Shown here: piece after piece, positions 1 to 5,027 of the stretch
How the letters are laid out: each line of letters opens with the position of its first letter
Numbering within the stretch: position 1 is the first letter of the stretch
NCBI GenBank assembly: GCA_903893935.1
Contig: CAITOD010000160.1
Coordinates: forward strand, 1-5,027
Length of the DNA: 5,027 bases
Reading direction: 5' to 3'
Source of the DNA: an uncultured Sphingomonadales bacterium
GTDB taxonomy: Bacteria > Pseudomonadota > Alphaproteobacteria > Sphingomonadales > Sphingomonadaceae
Translations under genes and position numbers: made by a program
The notes under the pieces: generated by a model
Told to the model about the DNA's origin: nothing
Databases searched by the model: none
What the model saw: only the letters and a program-made list of their open reading frames with translations

Positions 1-647
1 GCCTCGGTCAGGCGCCGCGCGATCGTCTTGCGCACATTGTTGAGCTTGGCCGCTTCGTAGGGAATGCCGAAGTCGGGCACCGCCGCCGGTGCCGGCTTGG
101 CCACCGCAACCGCTTCGACCACCGGAGCGGGCGCCGCGACGGGCGCGGGTACTGCGACCGGTGCAGGAGCGGCGTCAAGATCGGCGCGCACGACCCGGCC
201 ATTCGGGCCGCTGCCCTTGATCGCTGCGAGATCGATGCCCTTTTCGGCGGCGATCCGGCGCGCCAGCGGGCTGGCAATCACGCGGTCGCCGGCCACGACG
301 GGCGCTGCCTTGGGAACTGCCGCGGGTGCAGCCACCACGGGCGCCGGTGCAGCGGGTGCAGGCGCTGCAACCGGAGCCGGGGCTGCCACGGGCGCCGGGC
401 CGTCATCTTCGCCCGCGATCGTCGCAATCACTGTGCCGACTTTGACGCCCTCGGTGCCTTCGGCAATGTCGATCGATACGATCACGCCTTCATCGACCGC
501 TTCGAATTCCATCGTCGCCTTGTCGGTTTCGATTTCGGCCAGGATATCGCCCGAAGCCACCGTGTCGCCGGCCTTGACCAGCCATTTGGCAAGTGTGCCT
601 TCCTCCATGGTCGGCGAAAGGGCTGGCATCTTGATGGCAATCGGCAT
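1..647 (-). CDS. pdhC: Pyruvate dehydrogenase complex E2, dihydrolipoamide acetyltransferase (N-terminal 215 residues, cut by window edge)
   Basis: E2 core of pyruvate dehydrogenase: it passes the acetyl group from E1 to CoA on a swinging lipoyl arm, in the cytoplasm, linking glycolysis to the TCA cycle. Visible domains in order: a lipoyl domain (residues 1-79) with the lipoylation motif [10 protein letters not shown], whose lysine is K43; an Ala/Pro/Val linker (80-121); an E1/E3-binding domain (122-158, [16 protein letters not shown] and [13 protein letters not shown]); a second Ala/Pro linker (159-192); then the start of the catalytic domain ([13 protein letters not shown]) at the edge. The acetyltransferase active site is outside the window. 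The binding domain and [10 protein letters not shown] rule out the lipoyl-bearing E1-beta subunit that also occurs in this group. 2-oxoglutarate dehydrogenase E2 is less likely, because the [16 protein letters not shown] start is typical of pyruvate E2. The ATG at 647 begins exactly at the conserved lipoyl fold and has a GGAA about 9 bases upstream. The family is usually a little over 400 residues, so about half is missing. Confidence 0.94.
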   Translation of the reverse strand, partial: MPIAIKMPALSPTMEEGTLAKWLVKAGDTVASGDILAEIETDKATMEFEAVDEGVIVSIDIAEGTEGVKVGTVIATIAGEDDGPAPVAAPAPVAAPAPAAPAPVVAAPAAVPKAAPVVAGDRVIASPLARRIAAEKGIDLAAIKGSGPNGRVVRADLDAAPAPVAVPAPVAAPAPVVEAVAVAKPAPAAVPDFGIPYEAAKLNNVRKTIARRLTE

Positions 648-746
648 GGCGGGCGTTCCGTTCTTGCGTGGTTTTGCCGTTATGGCGTCAATGGCTGCCT
701 GATTTTACCGCATTGGATAAAGTGGCGGCGTTATTTGCTCGTCGCC

Positions 747-774
747 ATTTCACCACGCGCGCGGCTCGGGTCAA
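747..774 (-). promoter_or_regulatory. Candidate sigma-70-type promoter for pdhC
   Basis: On the minus strand, TTGACC (774-769) is followed after 16 bases by TGAAAT (752-747), in the gap between rnr and pdhC. The -35 element is a good match to the alphaproteobacterial housekeeping consensus; the -10 element is mediocre. A start near 740 would leave a leader of about 93 bases before the pdhC ATG. A TAAAAT at 707-702 could be an alternative -10 but has no matching -35. No clear terminator for rnr was found upstream, so read-through from rnr cannot be excluded. Confidence 0.35.
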
Positions 775-775
775 G

Positions 776-790
776 TGCCAAGGCATGCCT
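776..790. repeat. Two overlapping short palindromes just upstream of the pdhC promoter candidate
   Basis: TGCCAAGGCA (776-785, 4-base arms around AA) overlaps AGGCATGCCT (781-790, a perfect 10-base palindrome). They end directly upstream of the candidate -35 element at 769-774. This position would suit a regulator binding site, but short palindromes occur by chance in GC-rich DNA and no regulator family is recognised from the sequence. Confidence 0.3.
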
Positions 791-841
791 GTCGCATACG
801 AATTATGGATCAGCGCGATAAGTTCGGGCTCACGCGTACAA

Positions 842-3175
842 TCAGCGCTTGCGCCCCTGATGCCGGATATTGCCCGGGCGGCCGCGTTTGCCGACCAGGT
901 GCGCGCCCAGGCGCTTGCCCTCGCCCGGCGTGCGCTGCGCGAGATGCATGCCGCGCCGTTCGATCCCGCCCGCACCCGCAGGCAGTTCGACCGGCTCGAA
1001 CTTCAGCGCACCGGTCAGCGGGTTGGCTTCGGCAAGCCGCAGTTTGAGAATCATGCCGATGGCAAATTCGGTGCCGGTTTCGGCGCCGACCAGGCGTTGC
1101 GCGCGCTCGTCATAGTTGAACCGTTCGGCGCCGAGCGTCGACACCGGCACCAGTCCGTCGCCGCCCAGCCCGATGATCGTGGCAAACACCCCGAATTTCT
1201 GCACCCCGGTCAGCCGCGTTTCGAACACTTCACCCACGCGCACCGACAGCCAGGCCGCGACATAGCGATCGATCGTGTCGCGTTCGGCCTCCATCGCGCG
1301 GCGCTCGGTGCGGCTGATCGCCTCGCTCACCTGGCCCAGATCGTCGCGATCGCGTTCGGCAAGCCCGCTGGTGGCGGGAACGCCGGCCTCGGGCGCCGGG
1401 CGCGGCTGTTCGAGCGCATAGGCATCGACCAGCGCGCGATGCACCAGCAAATCCGAATAGCGCCGGATCGGCGAGGTGAAATGCGCATAGCTGCCAAGCC
1501 CGAGCCCGAAATGGCCGGCGTTGCGCGGGCCGTAATAGGCCTGGGTCTGGCTGCGCAACACCGCTTCCATCACCAGCATCTTTTCGGCTTCGTCGGTCAC
1601 ATCCTTGAGGATGCGGTTGAACAACGTCGGGGTAACTACCTGCCCAAGCGCCAGCTTGCGCCCGAACGTGGCGAGATAGTCCTTGAGCGCGATCAGCTTT
1701 TCGCGGCTCGGCGGTTCGTGGATGCGATAGACCACGGGGGCAACTTTGGCTTCGAGCGCTTTGGCGGCGGCGACATTGGCGGCGATCATGAAATCTTCGA
1801 CCACGCGATGCGCGTCGAGCCGTTCGCGCACCGCGATTTCGGCAATCCGGCCGGCGGGGTCGAGCACCACGCGGCGCTCGGGCAATTCGAGTTCGAGCGG
1901 ATCGCGGTCGGCGCGCGCTTTGGCAAGCAGCGCCCAGGCGGCCCACAAGTGCGTGAGATTGGCTCCGGCCGTACCACCATCGATCCGCGCCTGCGCGTCT
2001 TCATAGGCGATCACTTCGGCGATTTGCACGCGCGCGCGGGTGAAGCGCCAGCCGGTCACGCGGCCTTGCGCGTCGATCGCGAGATGACAGGCCATTGCCG
2101 CGCGCGGCGCATCGGCTTTGAGCGAGCAGACATCGGCGCTCAGCACTTCGGGCAACATCGGCACCACGCGGTCGGGGAAATAGACCGAATTGCCGCGCTT
2201 GCGCGCCTCGCGGTCGATCGCGCTGCCCGGGCGCACGTAGAAACTGACGTCGGCGATCGCCACCACCGCGCGATATCCGCCCTCGCCATCGGGCTCGGCC
2301 CAGATCGCATCGTCGTGGTCGCGTGCGTCGCTCGGATCGATCGCCACGATCGGCAAATGCGTCAGGTCTTCGCGCGCTTCATGGCTCAGCGGCAGCCGAG
2401 CGGCGCGGCCGGCTTCCTCGATGGCGTTTTCGGGGAAAGCAAACGGGATGCCATGCTTGTGGATGGCGATCAGGCTGAACGCGCGAGGGGCAAGCGGATC
2501 ACCCAGCACCGCGGTCACTTTGACCCCGGCGCGCGGTGACCGCCCATTGGGTTCGGCGAGCACGAGTTGCCCGGCTTCGCCCCCGCCGAGATCGGCAATC
2601 GGCACGGCATTGCGCACGCGTTTGTCGACCGGCGCCAGCCAGCCTTTGCCCGCACCGTCGAATTCGATCACGCCCAGCACCTGGTCGGCCGAGGCGGGCA
2701 GTTTCTTGATCGGATAGGCGGTCCAGCCCGCATCGGTTTCTTCGTTGCGCGCGAGCACCCGGTCGCCCACACGCAAGGCCGCGCCATCGCTGCCCGGGGC
2801 GCGGCCGCCTTTGGCGCGCGTCTCGATCACCCGCAGGCGCGGCGGCGGGCCGGGTTCGTCGGGCGCCCAATTATCAGGCACCGCGATCACCTCGCCGTCG
2901 TCGATGTCCACCACGCGCAGCACTGTCACGCGCGGCACCCCGCCCATGCGATGAAACGCGGTGCGGTTGCCGTCGATCAGCCCTTCTTCGGCCATGTCCT
3001 TGAGCAAAGCCTTGAGCGCGATCTTTTCGGTGCCTTTGAGCCCGAACGCCTTGGCAATCTCGCGCTTGCCGGCGGGCTCTTCGCTGGTGGCTATGAAATC
3101 GAGCACCTGCTGGCGCGAGGGCAGCCCCTGGGGCCATTTTGCGGGGGGTTTTGTCCGGACCATTGGCGTGGCCAT
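842..3175 (-). CDS. rnr: Ribonuclease R (RNB-family 3'-5' exoribonuclease), complete
   Basis: Processive 3'-5' hydrolytic exoribonuclease that degrades structured RNA such as rRNA, defective tRNA and mRNA decay intermediates in the cytoplasm. From the ATG at 3175 it is 777 residues, normal for RNase R and longer than RNase II. In order: an N-terminal winged-helix domain (about 20-72, VLDFIATSEEPAGKREIAKA); cold-shock/OB domains (about 80-260); the RNB catalytic domain (about 270-585) with IDPSDARDHDDAIW, giving the metal-binding aspartates D280, D286, D288 and D289; the RNB motif TSPIRRYSDLLVHR (567-580); an S1 RNA-binding domain (about 645-715, GVQKFGVFA); and a basic tail rich in Lys/Arg. 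All key residues are present, so it should be active. The start is uncertain: an in-frame TTG at 3199 and an ATG at 3163 are alternatives, and none has a clear ribosome-binding site. The 107 bases upstream, after yoeB, show no convincing promoter, terminator or small gene. Confidence 0.97.
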   Translation of the reverse strand: MATPMVRTKPPAKWPQGLPSRQQVLDFIATSEEPAGKREIAKAFGLKGTEKIALKALLKDMAEEGLIDGNRTAFHRMGGVPRVTVLRVVDIDDGEVIAVPDNWAPDEPGPPPRLRVIETRAKGGRAPGSDGAALRVGDRVLARNEETDAGWTAYPIKKLPASADQVLGVIEFDGAGKGWLAPVDKRVRNAVPIADLGGGEAGQLVLAEPNGRSPRAGVKVTAVLGDPLAPRAFSLIAIHKHGIPFAFPENAIEEAGRAARLPLSHEAREDLTHLPIVAIDPSDARDHDDAIWAEPDGEGGYRAVVAIADVSFYVRPGSAIDREARKRGNSVYFPDRVVPMLPEVLSADVCSLKADAPRAAMACHLAIDAQGRVTGWRFTRARVQIAEVIAYEDAQARIDGGTAGANLTHLWAAWALLAKARADRDPLELELPERRVVLDPAGRIAEIAVRERLDAHRVVEDFMIAANVAAAKALEAKVAPVVYRIHEPPSREKLIALKDYLATFGRKLALGQVVTPTLFNRILKDVTDEAEKMLVMEAVLRSQTQAYYGPRNAGHFGLGLGSYAHFTSPIRRYSDLLVHRALVDAYALEQPRPAPEAGVPATSGLAERDRDDLGQVSEAISRTERRAMEAERDTIDRYVAAWLSVRVGEVFETRLTGVQKFGVFATIIGLGGDGLVPVSTLGAERFNYDERAQRLVGAETGTEFAIGMILKLRLAEANPLTGALKFEPVELPAGAGGIERRGMHLAQRTPGEGKRLGAHLVGKRGRPGNIRHQGRKR

Positions 3176-3282
3176 GCTCGTCTTGCCGCGTGTTTGCAAC
3201 CGGGAGGACGATGTCGCCTGAAGGACTTTGCCTTATGCCCGCAAGACCGGAACCGGACGGAGCCATTTTTGGGCGGTAATGC

Positions 3283-3543
3283 TCAAGCCTGATAATGATA
3301 CCGGCATTGCGCAATCAACAGACCATCGTCGGTTGGCTTGTAAACCAGCCGATGCTCGAGATTGATACGCCGCGACCACCAGCCGGCGAGCGGTCCGCGC
3401 AAGGGTTCGGGCTTGCCGGTACCCGTAAACGGTGTGCGGACACATTCCTTGATCAGGCCGTTGATCCGCAGCAGCAATTTGCGGTCCTGCAACTGCCAAT
3501 GGCAATAATCGTCCCAGGCCTGTTCACTGAAAATCAGCTTCAT
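3283..3543 (-). CDS. yoeB: YoeB-type toxin, ribosome-dependent mRNA endonuclease (RelE/ParE superfamily)
   Basis: Toxin of a type II toxin-antitoxin pair. YoeB proteins bind the ribosome and cut mRNA in the A site, stopping translation. The protein is 86 residues (E. coli YoeB is 84) and can be aligned by eye almost end to end with it: MKLIFSEQAWDDY at the start, RTPFTGTGKPEPL, then WWSRRINLEHRLVY and a C-terminal CRYHY. The residues known to act in E. coli YoeB fall at the same numbers: E46, R65, H83 and Y84. The only difference at the end is two extra residues (QA) after Y84. With no disruption and all catalytic residues present, it should be functional. Its ATG overlaps the yefM stop codon as ATGA, and no Shine-Dalgarno sequence precedes it, so translation probably depends on coupling to yefM. 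This keeps toxin output below antitoxin output. Confidence 0.95.
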   Translation of the reverse strand: MKLIFSEQAWDDYCHWQLQDRKLLLRINGLIKECVRTPFTGTGKPEPLRGPLAGWWSRRINLEHRLVYKPTDDGLLIAQCRYHYQA

Positions 3544-3794
3544 TCGGCGAGCGGACGCGCAACGCCCTGGTTCGCTTCCAACGCCTCGATCGATTTTGCC
3601 AGACGGCCGGCGTTGGCCGGGCTTGCCAGCAGATAGCGCGTTTCTTCAAACGAGGCGAAATCCTCCAGCGACATCAGCACCGCCGAAGGCTTGCCTTTGT
3701 CGCGAGTGATAACCACGGGCTCGTGATCGGCGTTCACCGCATCGATCATCGCGGCAAGGTTCTTGCGAAGTTCGCTGTAGGATGTGCTGCGCAT
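3540..3794 (-). CDS. yefM: YefM-type antitoxin (Phd/YefM family)
   Basis: Antitoxin partner of the adjacent YoeB toxin. It neutralises the toxin by direct binding and, in this family, represses its own operon through the N-terminal domain. The 84-residue product has the family layout: an N-terminal dimerisation/DNA-binding half beginning MRSTSYSELRKNLAAMID, then VVITRDKGKPSAVLMSLEDF, and a toxin-binding C-terminal half with SFEETRYLLASPANAGRL, closely resembling the same stretch of E. coli YefM. The ATG at 3794 is chosen because homologues begin with M-R-(T/S)-x-S-Y-S-E. A longer frame opening at 3821 adds nine residues with no family similarity and would start upstream of the predicted transcription start. 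It comes first in the operon, 66 bases after proS, and overlaps yoeB by four bases. GC is about 60%, lower than proS and rnr. Confidence 0.94.
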   Translation of the reverse strand: MRSTSYSELRKNLAAMIDAVNADHEPVVITRDKGKPSAVLMSLEDFASFEETRYLLASPANAGRLAKSIEALEANQGVARPLAE

Positions 3795-3800
3795 GACGTT

Positions 3801-3828
3801 TAAGTACGTGATTGCGTACAAATTGCAA
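3801..3828 (-). promoter_or_regulatory. Candidate yefM-yoeB promoter, probably giving a leaderless transcript
   Basis: On the minus strand, TTGCAA (3828-3823) and TACTTA (3806-3801) are separated by 16 bases, a reasonable -35/-10 pair in an AT-richer patch directly before yefM. The usual start 6-7 bases past the -10 falls at about 3794-3795, on or next to the A of the yefM ATG. The transcript would therefore be leaderless or nearly so, which fits the lack of a Shine-Dalgarno sequence before yefM. This is inferred from spacing alone. Confidence 0.5.
3804..3819. promoter_or_regulatory. Candidate YefM/YefM-YoeB operator: inverted repeat GTACG-N6-CGTAC
   Basis: A perfect 5-base inverted repeat (GTACG at 3804-3808, CGTAC at 3815-3819) lies within the candidate promoter, covering part of the -10 element and most of the spacer. 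Each arm contains the self-complementary core GTAC, and the two cores are 12 bases apart centre to centre. The E. coli yefM-yoeB operator is known to use repeats with a TGTACA core, and as I recall a similar spacing. Binding here would block RNA polymerase, giving the expected autoregulation. Confidence 0.6.
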
Positions 3829-3860
3829 GCAGGATTGTGGCCGGCCGGCAGGCCCGGTCC

Positions 3861-5027
3861 TCAATAGGCGCGCGCCACAAGGATCGTTTCAACCGCCGGG
3901 TCACCCGTGAACGGACAGGTTCCGCCCGGTGCCGGTGCGCCCAGCGGCGTGTTGCGGATGGTGAGCTTGAGCGCTTTCAACTGCTCGACCACTTTGTCGA
4001 GCGCCGGGCCGGTCGGGCGCGACCAGCCGAGTTCGACCCAGCCCGGCGCTTGCGCGGATTGTTCGCGCTCATCGGCGAAAAACGCGGTCAGCCCGGCGAG
4101 ATCGGTAATCCCGCGTTCGATCCGCGCGTCGCGCCACGCGGTCGCCTCGGCGTGCAGCGCTTCGCCATAGGCCACGATCTCGGCCGTGGCCCGGGCGAGA
4201 AATTCGTCTCTGGCCAGCCCCGCAAAATCAACTTTGCCGTCTTCGCGCCACAGCCGGTCGCGGCGCAGCACCGAAACCTGGCCGTTTTCGGCATCGCGCC
4301 CGCCGATTTCGAGCACCAGCGGCACGCCTTTCTTGACCCAGGCCCAGCGCTTGGCGGTCGCTTTGCCCGGGCGCTTGTCGAGCAGGACGCGCACGCGCTC
4401 GCCATAGACGCTTTGCGCGGCAAGGCTCGCGCGGATGCCCTCGCAATAGGCCAGCAAAGCCTCGTCGCCGTCGTTTTCGCGCAGCATCGGCAGGATGACC
4501 ACCTGGTGCGGCGCCACTTGCGGCGGGGTGCGCAAGCCGTCGTCATCGCCATGGGTCATGATCACCCCGCCGATCAGCCGCGTCGAGACGCCCCAACTGG
4601 TGGTGTGGCACAGCGCCTGCTGCCCCTGCTTGTCCTGGTAGCGAATACCCGCCGCGGTCGAAAACGTGGTGCCGAGGTAATGCGAGGTGCCCGCCTGCAA
4701 AGCTTTGCCATCCTGCATCATCGCCTCGATCGAGAACGTTTCGACGGCCCCTGGAAAGCGCTCGTTTTCGGGCTTGGGGCCCGCCACCACCGGCATTGCC
4801 AGCACCTGTTCGGCAAAGCTGCGGTACATTTCGAGCGCGCGCAGCGTTTCGGCCATCGCGTCGGCTTCATCGGCGTGCGCGGTATGGCCTTCCTGCCACA
4901 GGAATTCGCTGGTGCGCAAAAACATCCGCGTGCGCATTTCCCAGCGCACCACATTGGCCCACTGGTTGGTCAGCATCGGCAGATCGCGCCACGACTGGAT
5001 CCAGCGCGCCATTGCCGCGCCGATCAC
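3861..5027 (-). CDS. proS: Prolyl-tRNA synthetase, archaeal/eukaryotic-like type (C-terminal 388 residues plus stop; N-terminus beyond window edge)
   Basis: Class II aminoacyl-tRNA synthetase that activates proline with ATP and loads it on tRNA-Pro. The visible part starts inside the catalytic domain; the first codon in the window (GTG) is an internal valine, and about 110-120 residues lie outside. Motif 2 is at visible residues 24-51 (VVRWEMRTRMFLRTSEF, WQEGHTAH), the proline/ATP pocket at 107-118 (GKALQAGTSHYL), and motif 3 at 144-160 (SWGVSTRLIGGVIMTHG). The HGTP anticodon-binding domain spans about 172-270, followed by the extra C-terminal domain (about 305-388) ending ARAY. That terminal tyrosine, the extra domain and the absence of an editing insertion identify the archaeal/eukaryotic-like class also found in Thermus. 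Oddly, the C-terminal domain keeps only one cysteine (visible C371), whereas Thermus ProRS has four that bind zinc. The catalytic motifs are intact. No convincing terminator follows the stop: a GC-rich stretch at 3839-3860 lacks a T run. Confidence 0.97.
   Translation of the reverse strand: MIGAAMARWIQSWRDLPMLTNQWANVVRWEMRTRMFLRTSEFLWQEGHTAHADEADAMAETLRALEMYRSFAEQVLAMPVVAGPKPENERFPGAVETFSIEAMMQDGKALQAGTSHYLGTTFSTAAGIRYQDKQGQQALCHTTSWGVSTRLIGGVIMTHGDDDGLRTPPQVAPHQVVILPMLRENDGDEALLAYCEGIRASLAAQSVYGERVRVLLDKRPGKATAKRWAWVKKGVPLVLEIGGRDAENGQVSVLRRDRLWREDGKVDFAGLARDEFLARATAEIVAYGEALHAEATAWRDARIERGITDLAGLTAFFADEREQSAQAPGWVELGWSRPTGPALDKVVEQLKALKLTIRNTPLGAPAPGGTCPFTGDPAVETILVARAY

Noticed and set aside
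64..702. 212-codon plus-strand frame encoding an Ala/Thr/Gly-rich repetitive protein
   Set aside because: It is antisense to the E2 lipoyl domain and its Ala/Pro linkers. The apparent repeats are the reverse complement of the linker codons.
668..2539. Long open frame of 623 codons on the plus strand, opposite rnr
   Set aside because: It is codon-aligned antisense to rnr, so a stop would arise only where rnr uses TTA, CTA or TCA, codons rare in high-GC genes. The predicted protein is rich in His, Arg and Ala with no recognisable domain, while the minus strand encodes a complete RNase R.
3246..3259. Tandem ACCGGA motif in the yoeB-rnr gap as a possible hairpin or regulatory repeat
   Set aside because: Only two copies, with arms that mismatch when folded; it is too short to support a function.
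2567..3292. 241-codon open frame on the plus strand opposite the N-terminal part of rnr
   Set aside because: It is in the same codon-aligned antisense register as the previous frame and has no domain. It is explained by the codon bias of rnr.
3540..3821. Longer form of the antitoxin starting at 3821
   Set aside because: The nine extra residues have no family similarity and would lie within and upstream of the predicted -10 element and operator. The ATG at 3794 matches the YefM start.
3839..3860. GC-rich inverted sequence after proS as a possible terminator
   Set aside because: GGCC-type self-complementarity is present, but there is no clear stem-loop with a following T run on the minus strand.
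3861..5027. The GTG at the right edge as the true start of proS
   Set aside because: The sequence there is already inside the class II catalytic domain just before motif 2, so the codon is an internal valine and the gene continues beyond the window.

Overview
The window reads as a high-GC alphaproteobacterial chromosome, most likely a member of the Sphingomonadales (Novosphingobium/Sphingobium/Sphingomonas type). This placement is an inference. It rests on roughly 68-70% GC in the housekeeping genes, an archaeal/eukaryotic-like prolyl-tRNA synthetase without the bacterial editing insertion, and a pyruvate dehydrogenase E2 with long Ala/Pro linkers. No rRNA or other phylogenetic marker is present to confirm it.

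All five supported genes lie on the minus strand, so they read from the right edge to the left. First (5027 to 3861) comes the C-terminal three quarters of proS, running off the right edge. A 66-base gap follows, carrying a good promoter/operator candidate. Then come an antitoxin gene (yefM, 3794 to 3540) and a toxin gene (yoeB, 3543 to 3283), overlapping by ATGA. After 107 bases comes a complete ribonuclease R gene (rnr, about 3175 to 842). After a further 203 bases or less of non-coding DNA with a weak promoter candidate comes the N-terminal half of pyruvate dehydrogenase E2 (pdhC, 647 to 1), running off the left edge.

Three of the genes concern translation or RNA turnover: ProRS charges tRNA-Pro, YoeB is a ribosome-dependent mRNA endonuclease held in check by YefM, and RNase R degrades structured RNA 3' to 5'. 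PdhC belongs to central carbon metabolism and probably starts its own transcription unit. The toxin-antitoxin pair has lower GC (about 60% by hand count) than its neighbours and its own regulatory site, so it looks like a small accessory module set between two housekeeping genes.

I see no previously undescribed system. The points most worth a second look are the loss of the zinc-binding cysteines in the ProRS C-terminal domain, the paired GTAC operator with a predicted leaderless start in front of yefM, and the location of the toxin-antitoxin module. There are no tRNA or rRNA genes, CRISPR arrays, insertion sequences or convincing intrinsic terminators. Every long reading frame on the plus strand is a shadow of these genes.
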